Source: an uncultured Oscillospiraceae bacterium (GTDB lineage: Bacteria > Bacillota > Clostridia > Oscillospirales > Oscillospiraceae). Taken from it: a stretch of 64,000 nucleotides of DNA. Where the stretch lies: contig CAKTPV010000001.1 in the NCBI GenBank assembly GCA_934591815.1, positions 124,001 through 188,000 on the forward strand, read 5' to 3'. Position numbers and translations under genes: made by a program. The stretch's first letter is position 1, and each line of letters begins with the position of its first letter. Positions 41,783 to 49,647 of the stretch are shown one piece after another. The notes beneath the pieces are model-generated. The model made no database searches and was not told the DNA's origin. It was given only the letters and a program-made list of their open reading frames with translations.

Positions 41783-42439
41783 TTAATACAGCCCGGTAAC
41801 ACTGTAATCTCCCGCCCGTGCAGAGAAGAAATCCGGCGCGTCCTTCATGTCCAGTACGGTGATGTGACACACATTCTGGCAGCTCCGTGTGGAGAGCAGT
41901 GCCACCGACAGCGTATACTGGTCATCGTCGGGGATCACCCTGCCCTTGATGGCGTTGCTGACCGCTTTCCAGCCCTTGTTGTCCTGGTCGAAGATATGCC
42001 GGCCATCCACATCGCTGTATTCCTCAATCACCAGCAGCGCGCTATTGAAATGAGGAAGCTGTCCACCGCAGGCTTCATAGGCGTCCAGCAGCTCCACCAA
42101 TGTTTCCGTCAGCCATGTGGGCGGCTGAAACCGGCAGTGGGGCAGCAGGGTATTGATGCGGATATGAAGCCAGTCGATGCCGATACGTTCCACGCTGCCC
42201 ACCACCTCCAGCGGACGGAGGGCGCGGCCCCGTTTATACCCGCCTGTGCCGGGACTCTGCTGTTCGCAGAGGCGGCGAAGCTGCAAGGCAGTATCCTCAA
42301 AGCTGCCACATAACGCCTCCAGCATTTTCTGAAAGGTGTCAGGCGGCAGATTGTCCGCTTGGATCAGCAGCTTGCGGGCGTCTATGGCGGCGTCTTCCGT
42401 CAGGCGCTGGATCTCCCGTAAATCAGTTCGTTTGCTCAT
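41783..42439 (-). CDS. DUF6100-like ICE protein
   Basis: 218 aa. Starts with LREIQRLTEDAAIDARKLLIQADNLPPDTFQKMLEALCGSF, a helical region, then PHFNSALLVIEEYSDVDGRHIFDQDNKGWKAVSNAIKGRVIPDDDQYTLSVAL, without known catalytic motifs. ATG overlaps the VirB4 stop (4 bp), so it is in the transfer operon. The DUF6100 name is from memory and not tested. Confidence 0.7.
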   Translation of the reverse strand: MSKRTDLREIQRLTEDAAIDARKLLIQADNLPPDTFQKMLEALCGSFEDTALQLRRLCEQQSPGTGGYKRGRALRPLEVVGSVERIGIDWLHIRINTLLPHCRFQPPTWLTETLVELLDAYEACGGQLPHFNSALLVIEEYSDVDGRHIFDQDNKGWKAVSNAIKGRVIPDDDQYTLSVALLSTRSCQNVCHITVLDMKDAPDFFSARAGDYSVTGLY

Positions 42440-44364
42440 TTTGTTCCTTTCTTCCGGGCCTGCCGGTCGGTGGGCGATGTGGTAATGGCGTCATACTCCT
42501 TTTTCGTGACATGGAAGGCCACGGGAACGTGATTATACCCGATGCACAGCAAGCCCTCGCCGCGCCGGAAACGTGTGATCTGCCGTACCTCTTCTTCTGA
42601 AAGGTTGAGGATCTGCTGGATAAGGCGGGCCTCCTGCTCCTCCATCTGCATAACGAATTTGATACGGCTGGAGTCCAGAATGCCTTTGCCGTATTTGCCG
42701 CCCTCTAGGCTGAATAAGTCCTGCATACCCTGCGTAGAGGTGATGGCAATACCGCCAAGGCCGCGGATGGTCTTGACCATCTCCTGCACATAGGCGGCGG
42801 CCAGCGGATTGGAACCGGCGCCTACCAGACTCCACAGCTCATCCGCGATCAGGGCGGACAGCTCGCCGCCCGCATTCATGATAATGTCGTTGGCCACGTC
42901 GATGGCCCAGTAGATACCGGGCAGGATCAGGTCATCCGGCATACCGGAGGTGTCCAACACGATATACTTGTTGTCGATGCTGATGTGATTGCGGCGGCCC
43001 ATGGCGGCGGCAGAGCCGGTCACATAGCGGGTCAGCACCACTGCCAGATGCTTGGTTTCCGCCTTTTCCAGCAGAACATTGTACCAGTCGGGGATGATGG
43101 GCATTTCCTTGAATGCGCCGTTTTCGTCCACCACGGAGGCGTTGTCGAAGGTGATCCCATAGCGGTCGTAGCACTCCACCAGCGAGGCATCCAGATAGTT
43201 CTTGTCCTCCTCCGTGAGATCCTTCTTTTGCAGGGAGTACCAGATGATGAGCCGGGAGATCTTGTCCGCCAGCACGGAGTCGTCCCGTGCCGCCAGCTCT
43301 TGTATCCCAGCATAGGCATCCAGTGTCTTGCGGCGGATAGCCATGATATTGGGGCAGTCCCGCGAGGAAGGGGACAAGCGCAGATACAGGCCGCCCAGCT
43401 GCTCACAGTTGGGGCGGAACTCGTGGCCCTTCTTGGGAATGACGCATACCACACGCTTGCCCTGCTCACGCAGGCGTCCGGCCAGACATTGGAGCGTTAC
43501 GCTCTTGCCGGCGCCGGAGTTGCCGCCGATCCACCAGTTGCCGTTGGTGTATTTGTAGTCGTCGTAAGGGTCGAGGAACACTGGGGACTTGTTGTAGAGA
43601 TTCAGCCCCAGAAAGATGCCGTTGCGATCGCTGTGCTCATAGGACACAAAGGGGAACGCCGCAGCTACGCCGGTGGTCAGCACGTTGCGGCGGCTCTTGC
43701 GCTCAATGTCGGCATCCAGTGCGACCAGCGGCAGCGCGGAGAGAAAACCCTGCTCGTTGGCGTAATCGCAGCGGCGGGCGATCATGTCCACCGATACACA
43801 CAGCTTCTCCACGGCGGTGACGCGCTGCTCCAGCGTATCCGGATCGTCCGCCACCACTTCGATAAGGGTGTGCATATAGTAGAAGTCCTCCCCCTGTCGG
43901 TTCATAACGTCCTTCAGGTAGAGACCGGAGGTGATGGCACTGTCCAGCTCCTCATAGTCCTGGCGGGTATCGCCCACGTCCCGCATCCGGCTGCGGTTGA
44001 GCATGGTGGTCTGTGCAATTTTGGAGAGTATCTTTTCACGGTTCTGGCGGGTAAAGCTGAAGCTGACATTGACGCCCTCGCCAGCCTCCACCAGCGGTGC
44101 AAGCCAACAGGAGCCGACTGTGGTGCTGTAGCCATAGCCGGTGATGTAGAGATAGGCATGAAAAACGCCGTCCACTACGATGTAGTCACGGCTTTTCGTA
44201 TCAATGGCGGTGGGGGAGAGAATGTCCAGAATGGTGGTAGAGCCGGCTTCCAGCTCGGAGAGATCCGGCCTTTCCGGGCCGAACAGCAGCCGTTTCAAAA
44301 GCGGCTGCTTCTTGATAACAGGCTCGGCATCTGCCGGTGGTATAGGTTTCTTTTGCTTTTTCAT
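42436..44364 (-). CDS. VirB4/TraE-like conjugation ATPase
   Basis: 642 aa. An N-terminal VirB4 domain (DYIVVDGVFHAYLYITGYG, VSFSFTRQNREKI) precedes the ATPase: Walker A IGGNSGAGKS near 280 and ALIADELWSLVGAG as Walker B. LNLSEEEVRQITRFRRGEGLL near the end is typical of VirB4. It powers assembly and substrate transfer of the type IV system. AAGGAG precedes the start. The 97-bp gap upstream contains 23-bp tandem repeats. Confidence 0.95.
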   Translation of the reverse strand: MKKQKKPIPPADAEPVIKKQPLLKRLLFGPERPDLSELEAGSTTILDILSPTAIDTKSRDYIVVDGVFHAYLYITGYGYSTTVGSCWLAPLVEAGEGVNVSFSFTRQNREKILSKIAQTTMLNRSRMRDVGDTRQDYEELDSAITSGLYLKDVMNRQGEDFYYMHTLIEVVADDPDTLEQRVTAVEKLCVSVDMIARRCDYANEQGFLSALPLVALDADIERKSRRNVLTTGVAAAFPFVSYEHSDRNGIFLGLNLYNKSPVFLDPYDDYKYTNGNWWIGGNSGAGKSVTLQCLAGRLREQGKRVVCVIPKKGHEFRPNCEQLGGLYLRLSPSSRDCPNIMAIRRKTLDAYAGIQELAARDDSVLADKISRLIIWYSLQKKDLTEEDKNYLDASLVECYDRYGITFDNASVVDENGAFKEMPIIPDWYNVLLEKAETKHLAVVLTRYVTGSAAAMGRRNHISIDNKYIVLDTSGMPDDLILPGIYWAIDVANDIIMNAGGELSALIADELWSLVGAGSNPLAAAYVQEMVKTIRGLGGIAITSTQGMQDLFSLEGGKYGKGILDSSRIKFVMQMEEQEARLIQQILNLSEEEVRQITRFRRGEGLLCIGYNHVPVAFHVTKKEYDAITTSPTDRQARKKGTK

Positions 44365-44391
44365 GGTGATACTCCTTAATAGTGATCTATT

Positions 44392-44451
44392 TCAAAAACA
44401 TAAAATGAAACGCATCAAAAACGCAAAACAAAATCCTTCAAAAACACAAAA
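44392..44451. repeat. three 23-bp-spaced iteron-like repeats
   Basis: TCAAAAACATAAAA (44392), TCAAAAACGCAAAA (44415) and TCAAAAACACAAAA (44438) start exactly 23 bp apart. This period is two DNA turns and typical of iterons. They fill the gap between the TraC-like and VirB4 genes. Confidence 0.6.
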
Positions 44452-44461
44452 CGCGACCGCA

Positions 44462-45139
44462 TCATGTCTGCGCCTCATATACGCCATGCACCGCCGTGGT
44501 CATGTCAAACACGCCCTCCGGCAGTTTGACGCGCTGGCTGGTGCGCTTGTTGATGATCTCATAGAGCAGCTCCAGCGCAAAATCGTCCGCATAGCGCGGC
44601 TCCTGCACCTCCAGCTCGCACAGATCCAGATAGCGGCGGGCAGTGTCGGCCTCCTCGTTGAGCCGCTGGATAATGCCCTGTACGGTGTTGGGGGACGCCC
44701 GCATCTGCGATTCATACTGGAATACCATAAAGAACCGGTGCTGCAAGGCATTGCTGGCCACACCCATGCCGATGTCCTGAATGTTGTCCTGGATCATGTC
44801 ACGGCAATAGGCGTTGTCCTCGTTCTTTGCGTACTCCTGCATCCGCTCAACGTAGCGTGATATGTCGGCAGGCAGCGTCCGTGCCTCAAACTGCATGTGA
44901 TCCGGCGCGATCTTCAGATATGCGGCAAAGGCTTCCACGATGGCCTGCCGGTCCTCAGCAGACTTCAGGTAGATGTTCACCGGTACGATCTCAAGGATCT
45001 TGATAAAGCGGTTGTCCTTTGTGATAACCACGCCGCCGATGATATTCTTGACGGGCAGCCAATCCTGAATGCTGCCCTGATAGCTGGCGGTAGCGTTGGT
45101 CTCCACACCGCCGCCAAATAGTGCTTTTTTGATACTCAT
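44462..45139 (-). CDS. TraC-like type IV secretion protein
   Basis: 225 aa from ATG 45139 (GAGGAG upstream), overlapping the PrgI stop by 4 bp. Resembles the front part of VirB4 (KNIIGGVVITKDNRFIKILEIVPVNIYLKSAEDRQAIVEAFAAYLKIAPDHMQFEARTL, ERMQEYAKNEDNAYCRDMIQDNIQDIG) but has no Walker motifs. Such TraC-like companions commonly sit between PrgI and VirB4 in Clostridial elements, so it is not a split VirB4. Probably helps to build the channel base. Confidence 0.8.
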   Translation of the reverse strand: MSIKKALFGGGVETNATASYQGSIQDWLPVKNIIGGVVITKDNRFIKILEIVPVNIYLKSAEDRQAIVEAFAAYLKIAPDHMQFEARTLPADISRYVERMQEYAKNEDNAYCRDMIQDNIQDIGMGVASNALQHRFFMVFQYESQMRASPNTVQGIIQRLNEEADTARRYLDLCELEVQEPRYADDFALELLYEIINKRTSQRVKLPEGVFDMTTAVHGVYEAQT

Positions 45140-45441
45140 GCCGTTGCCACTCCTCTGAAATACATCATGCGCCTGCGGCAGTGCCATGCCCACCAGCCCT
45201 TCAGCCATCGTGTCAGACTGTCATCGCTGACACCCATCAGCCCGAAGCCGCCGATGGGGACGACCAGTGAAACGGTCACGATGATCTTCGGCGTCAGGGA
45301 GAAGGGCAGATATGTCAGGCACACATACAGCACCGGCAGGCATAAAAGAAGGGCCTCGATGAGATTGCGGATCTCAAACAGGCCCAGGATCCGTCCAGCA
45401 TTGGTAAAGTTGACAGGGATATAGTAGGTGTCAGTGTTCAT
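45136..45441 (-). CDS. PrgI-family membrane protein
   Basis: 101 aa. N-terminus YYIPVNFTNAGRILGLFEIRNLIEA is the PrgI signature. Two membrane segments follow (LLLCLPVLYVCLTYLPF and KIIVTVSLVVPIGGFGLMGV). Part of the core channel of Gram-positive type IV systems. Overlaps the TraC-like gene. Confidence 0.92.
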   Translation of the reverse strand: MNTDTYYIPVNFTNAGRILGLFEIRNLIEALLLCLPVLYVCLTYLPFSLTPKIIVTVSLVVPIGGFGLMGVSDDSLTRWLKGWWAWHCRRRMMYFRGVATA

Positions 45442-45703
45442 CCTCGACCTCCTTTGCGGGCTGCAAAAGCCGCCCTTTATAGGTTTGATATTCTTGCTTC
45501 AGTTCTTCCGGCGCATCGTCCCATTCCGCCAGCAGCCGCTCCATACCGAGACAGAGCAGATGCTCGTGGTACTCGGTGGGCGGAATATCCGTCAGTTCCA
45601 TGCGGCTGAGATGCTGGTTGCTAATGTTCATGCGTCCGGCAAGAGCTTTCAATGTGATCTTATATTTGATGCGCAGAACACGCAGGCGGGTGGGAACGTA
45701 CAT
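45431..45703 (-). CDS. small XRE-type regulator in the transfer operon
   Basis: 90 aa from ATG 45703, whose TAATG overlaps the stop of the NlpC/P60 gene; the longer frame is not needed. Helix-turn-helix LRIKYKITLKALAGRMNISNQHLSRMELTDIPP. It overlaps PrgI by 11 bp. A DNA-binding protein in the middle of a transfer operon suggests autoregulation. Confidence 0.8.
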   Translation of the reverse strand: MYVPTRLRVLRIKYKITLKALAGRMNISNQHLSRMELTDIPPTEYHEHLLCLGMERLLAEWDDAPEELKQEYQTYKGRLLQPAKEVEDEH

Positions 45704-47037
45704 TATCCGGCCTCCCTGTATTCGATGTAGGGGATGCGGCACCAGCCTTGCCAGCCGCGTCCGGCGACCTCCGTCCGTACCACGCCGTACTTGGTACCCA
45801 TGGCCTCCACCGCGTAGCCGTTGCCTACATAGACGCCGATATGCCCCTGTTTCCATAGGGCGATGCCCACAACCTCCGGCATGGTGTCCATTGTTCCCGC
45901 CATACCGGCCTTCTGGGCGTTGGCATACATCTGGTCAGCACCCACATCGGGCATTCCGTTCGTGCCGTAGTTGATGGAGCCGCTGGCGGCGTCAAGCCAC
46001 CCATATCCTTTGATAAGTCCGATACAGTCCACTGTGCGGCGGCCCAGCCAGTTGGCGCGGATAAAGTCCTCATATTTCCCGACGCCCTCCGGGTACTGCT
46101 GGAGCTTATAGTTGAAAAGGGCATCCGTCAGGATATTGCCATAGGTACCCCAGCAATAGCCCCAGTTGTTCTCCCACGCCTGCATGGCGTAGGCGGCAAG
46201 GTCTACGTTATTCTTGGTGGAGGGGCTGACAAAGCCGGACGTGTCAATGGTGTTGCCGTAGCTGCCGCCATGCTCATAGTCTCCGGTATAGCCGGTGTCG
46301 CCGCTGTAATTGGGGCGGTATGGCGCGTAGTATTCCGCGTATTCCTTCAGCGCGTTACTTTTGGTCAACACCTCATACAGCGCACCCGCCCATGTGCGGG
46401 CATCTTCCTCAAAGGAGAGCTGATCCATAAATGCCTCCGGGTCAAGGTGGTCGATTTTGATGACCAGCGTCCGCTTGAGCAGGCCGCCGAACTCGAAGAT
46501 GTTCAGTGTCGGCTCATAGCGGAGCCGGGAGGTCGCCAGTGACAGCACGGCCTCCGTGGTCATTACCTCCAAGTCCTGTTGATAGGCCACGGAGCTGATA
46601 GCAATGAATCGGCGCAGGTCATCCTCGTCAAAGTCGCTGTTGATCTCCACCCCATCGATCTCTATGCCCGCCTCTTCATATTGCTGGATAAGGCTTGTCA
46701 CGATGGCGTCGATCTGCGTGTTCTCAAAGTCCTCCAGATCCATATAGAACCCGCCCAACGTCATGGCTTGCCCTGTCATGCGGGAAACGGAAGCTGTCCC
46801 GGAGGAAGCAAAGCCAAAAAAAATATTGGGGAGATAGGCAAAAATCAGCATAGGCAGCGCGATCAATGCCACCAGTACCCAGATTGCCAGCTTGGCGAGA
46901 AACGGCGCGGCCTCCTTTGCCGCCGCCACGGCGGCGCCGTGGACACCGCCCGCTGCGGCTGCCTTGGCGATCCTCGCGGCACTGACAATGCGCCGTGCCA
47001 TGTCGATACCGCTGTGTTGGCGCTGGTTATCCTGCAT
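45703..47037 (-). CDS. NlpC/P60-type cell wall hydrolase of the conjugation system
   Basis: 444 aa. N-terminal membrane anchor (AAPFLAKLAIWVLVALIALPMLIFAYLP, about 36-63). A middle domain (65-280) is unassigned. The C-terminal NlpC/P60-like peptidase has VDCIGLIKG with catalytic Cys338 and KQGHIGVYVG with His399. It would open peptidoglycan for the channel, as do VirB1/CwlT proteins. No lysozyme domain was seen. Overlaps VirB6 by 11 bp. Confidence 0.85.
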   Translation of the reverse strand: MQDNQRQHSGIDMARRIVSAARIAKAAAAGGVHGAAVAAAKEAAPFLAKLAIWVLVALIALPMLIFAYLPNIFFGFASSGTASVSRMTGQAMTLGGFYMDLEDFENTQIDAIVTSLIQQYEEAGIEIDGVEINSDFDEDDLRRFIAISSVAYQQDLEVMTTEAVLSLATSRLRYEPTLNIFEFGGLLKRTLVIKIDHLDPEAFMDQLSFEEDARTWAGALYEVLTKSNALKEYAEYYAPYRPNYSGDTGYTGDYEHGGSYGNTIDTSGFVSPSTKNNVDLAAYAMQAWENNWGYCWGTYGNILTDALFNYKLQQYPEGVGKYEDFIRANWLGRRTVDCIGLIKGYGWLDAASGSINYGTNGMPDVGADQMYANAQKAGMAGTMDTMPEVVGIALWKQGHIGVYVGNGYAVEAMGTKYGVVRTEVAGRGWQGWCRIPYIEYREAG

Positions 47038-48670
47038 GGCTATCGTCCTTTTTCTTGTCGGTCCGCTTGCTGCTCTTGGCGTCCTTCGGGACAGAGCGGC
47101 CCGATACGGTGGGCTGTTTCACCTGCGTAGGGATATGCGGCGTCTGCTTGGGCGTACCTTGGGTATTCTTCGTGGGGCTGACGGTTGGCCTGCGGGTGCT
47201 GTGGCTCATTCCTGCGGTATCGGGACGAACTCCACTGCGCTGACCTGTGACCGATGTAGTGCGGGCGGCACTCCGTTCCTGCGGTATCGTGCTGGAGCGT
47301 GGTGCCTTGGTCGGAGCATTGGCAGACGCGGGAGCCGGACGCGCGGTTTTTCCCGCCACAGTGGAGCGGGCGGGGCCGGTATTCCTGCTGTATCGGCTCT
47401 CAAAAGCAGAGGTCGCCGTATGCTGCTGGGCGGCAGAAGCGGTGTGCTGCTGCGCACCCGCCTGCACATGGCTGCTGCGGCTGACGGCAAGGCCCGCTTT
47501 TCCTGCGGTATCGGATGGGGCGATCTTCTGCTCGCCGGGAACGTGGCTCACAGGACGGCGTGTACCGGGCATGACAAAGCTGCGGTCTGCCGCTGCGGAC
47601 GCTGTCTGCGCGGCCGGTTCCGCACCGAATGCCCGCGGCTCAGTCTGACGCGGCGAGCTGCCGGACTGCTGCTCGGAACGTCTGCTGTCGGCAAAGGTGT
47701 TGACTGTGTTGACGCCGCCGTAATAGCGTCCGCCGCTGGCGGGCTTGCTGCCGGACTTGGTCTGCGTCTGTGCGCCGGTTTTTCCTGCGGCAGTGTTCTT
47801 GCCTGCGGTCTGCACAACACGGGAGGCCATCGTTCGCGCCACCGTATAGGTCAGCACACCGGGGAAGGTACGCCCCAGAGAGTCGCCGGTGATGGCGGGG
47901 TTCAGCCCGATCCGCGTGATGATGGCATCGCTCTTCTTGGCTACCTTGACTACGGTAAGCACCATCACGATCCATGGTAATACCGCTATCCCACTGGGGC
48001 GGAAGGACAGGATCGACAGCAGCATTTTGACGAACACCACATTCATCACCATCAGCAGGCACATGGAGCCGTACATACGGCACCAGCCGGAGAAAATATC
48101 CGAGGTGCTGCGGCTGCCTCCCACGCCAAAGGCCAGCGGTGCCATGATGGTCAGCACCGCCAGAATGAAATACCTCTCCGCCATCTCAAAAAACAGTTTA
48201 CAGGTCTGAAACATGACGATGAGACCGAAAACGATGACCAGCAGCCACGAAGCGGTCAGATCAACGAAAAATCCTTCATCCGGCAGTTTGATGGCCGCGG
48301 CGTCCGGCATCTGCACCATGTCGATGATAACCGAGGTCATATTCAGGCAGATGTCGCAGATTTGCGGACTGGCCACCAGTAGGAAAGAAAAGACAAAGGT
48401 GCGGGTGAACAGCAGCTTGGGGTCGTCGGCCTCGAAGCCTATACCGGCCACCATGCTGCGGGTGGCCTGAAACACCAGATTGCCCAGCAGCAGAGCCCAG
48501 CCCACACCCAGCATGATCTGCCGGATGGTCGTGATGATGGGCATATATGTTTCCAGATAGGCAAAGTCGAGGCTCATCAGGTCAAAGAGCACCGAGGAAA
48601 AGTATTCCCAACACTCTAATATCAGCCCGTATATCCATTCAAAAAAGCCCCGAAAGAGCAGCTCAAGCAT
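47027..48670 (-). CDS. VirB6/TrbL-like membrane channel protein
   Basis: 547 aa with GGGAGG upstream. Residues 1-290 contain about six membrane segments, including MLGVGWALLLGNLVFQATRSMVAG and FVFSFLLVASPQICDICLNMTSVIIDM, as in VirB6/TrbL. Residues ~300-547 are a low-complexity Ser/Thr/Ala/Pro/Arg-rich tail, likely cytosolic and flexible. The tail is a notable extension compared with the conserved membrane core. Confidence 0.85.
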   Translation of the reverse strand: MLELLFRGFFEWIYGLILECWEYFSSVLFDLMSLDFAYLETYMPIITTIRQIMLGVGWALLLGNLVFQATRSMVAGIGFEADDPKLLFTRTFVFSFLLVASPQICDICLNMTSVIIDMVQMPDAAAIKLPDEGFFVDLTASWLLVIVFGLIVMFQTCKLFFEMAERYFILAVLTIMAPLAFGVGGSRSTSDIFSGWCRMYGSMCLLMVMNVVFVKMLLSILSFRPSGIAVLPWIVMVLTVVKVAKKSDAIITRIGLNPAITGDSLGRTFPGVLTYTVARTMASRVVQTAGKNTAAGKTGAQTQTKSGSKPASGGRYYGGVNTVNTFADSRRSEQQSGSSPRQTEPRAFGAEPAAQTASAAADRSFVMPGTRRPVSHVPGEQKIAPSDTAGKAGLAVSRSSHVQAGAQQHTASAAQQHTATSAFESRYSRNTGPARSTVAGKTARPAPASANAPTKAPRSSTIPQERSAARTTSVTGQRSGVRPDTAGMSHSTRRPTVSPTKNTQGTPKQTPHIPTQVKQPTVSGRSVPKDAKSSKRTDKKKDDSHAG

Positions 48671-48706
48671 AGTCGGTCACCCCTCCCATTCGAGGAATGT
48701 GATATT

Positions 48707-49054
48707 TCACGGCTCCAGTGTGGCAAGTCCCTGAAACAGCGGGACAACATAGGCGATAAATGCACCGATGCCGTTGATGATGGCCCACGCCAGCCAGATG
48801 CGCTTCAGCCAGTCCCATGCCTGATCCGACTTCTGCTGGGTGTTGGACATCTTCGCACCGATCACGGCGATGGCGGTCATAAGACCTGCCAGCACTGTGC
48901 TGACCGAGGCGATGTGAGTATAGATGTCCTTGATGATCCGGCTGGCCGCTGTCCACATATCCTCCACGGCGTAGACGGGAACCAATAAAAAAAGCCCTGT
49001 CAAAAACAGGACACAGCAAAAGAGATAGACCTTGTATGCGGTTTTCATGTTCAT
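48707..49054 (-). CDS. VirB2/TrbC-like small membrane protein
   Basis: 115 aa from ATG 49054 (GAGGAAA upstream; an ATG two codons later is also possible). A signal-like segment YLFCCVLFLTGLFLLVPVYAVE, then two membrane helices (VSTVLAGLMTAIAVIGA and IWLAWAIINGIGAFIAYVVPLF) around a basic loop: the pattern of the VirB2 pilin or TrbC. Overlaps the upstream gene by 4 bp. Confidence 0.8.
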   Translation of the reverse strand: MNMKTAYKVYLFCCVLFLTGLFLLVPVYAVEDMWTAASRIIKDIYTHIASVSTVLAGLMTAIAVIGAKMSNTQQKSDQAWDWLKRIWLAWAIINGIGAFIAYVVPLFQGLATLEP

Positions 49055-49473
49055 TCAGTTTCCTCCATAGTGGCAGATGGTTCGTTTTCTTGCAGGATAT
49101 CTGATAAATGCGCGGCAAAGGCACGCATGAAAATGGGGAGGATGTCCTTGCTGCCTGACAGCCACCAGATGGGGTCAGGCAGACCGCGGCGCATGGCGTC
49201 ATAGGACATGGATAGTGCCAGCAGTGCTTGGCGGGGCCGGTTTTCTCCTTCCTCGTTGATGATGTGCTGGCAGACGCCGGACGCGCTCTCATGACTCTCT
49301 ACGGAGTCGCAGAGCTGGTCGTAGTAAAGTCCGGCGCTGACATAGGCCAGCGGTAGGATAATGTGTTCATCCGGCGTTCCATCCGGTGTGAGCAGCCCCA
49401 TCCACCGCAGCCGCATGGCGGCGGAATCATCAAAGGGGGTGGTAATATGCGGCGGCATTCGTTGTGCGTGCAT
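49051..49473 (-). CDS. first gene of the transfer operon, unknown function
   Basis: 140 aa from ATG 49473 (AAGGAGG upstream; earlier starts lack it). No membrane segment. Contains AAMRLRWMGLLTPDGTPDEHIILPLAYVSAGLYYDQLCDS and RQALLALSMSYDAMRRGLPDPIWWLSGS. Not recognised. Position at the 5' end of the conjugation operon suggests a regulatory or accessory role. Confidence 0.7.
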   Translation of the reverse strand: MHAQRMPPHITTPFDDSAAMRLRWMGLLTPDGTPDEHIILPLAYVSAGLYYDQLCDSVESHESASGVCQHIINEEGENRPRQALLALSMSYDAMRRGLPDPIWWLSGSKDILPIFMRAFAAHLSDILQENEPSATMEETE

Positions 49474-49589
49474 GCTGATCCTCCTTGTGTGTAATGGTTT
49501 CATAAAGCGACAATGTTTACCCTGTTATGCAAAGCGGGCGTTATATTAGTGCGTTAACGACTGATGAGAGTTTTTGTGTTGAACTTTTA

Positions 49590-49618
49590 TTGAGAACTTT
49601 GTCATAAATTGATAAAAT
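49590..49618 (+). promoter_or_regulatory. promoter of the NACHT gene
   Basis: TTGAGA, 17-bp spacer, TAAAAT, 30 bp before the start codon. The boxes match consensus in most positions and the surrounding DNA is AT-rich. It is divergent from the transfer operon. Confidence 0.6.
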
Positions 49619-49647
49619 ATGTAATAACTCATTGGAGGTGAACGCAA

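Noticed and set aside
42985..44379. 464-codon plus-strand frame
   Set aside because: Lies wholly antisense to the VirB4 gene with its Walker motifs; a codon-bias shadow.
44392..44451. CRISPR array
   Set aside because: Only three short AT-rich units with 9-bp gaps; no spacers of usual size and no cas genes.
44462..45139. N-terminal half of a broken VirB4
   Set aside because: The downstream VirB4 has its own N-terminal domain; TraC-like companions of this size are normal.
48663..49292. 209-codon minus-strand frame
   Set aside because: Overlaps two better genes (48707-49054, 49051-49473) that have ribosome sites and membrane segments.
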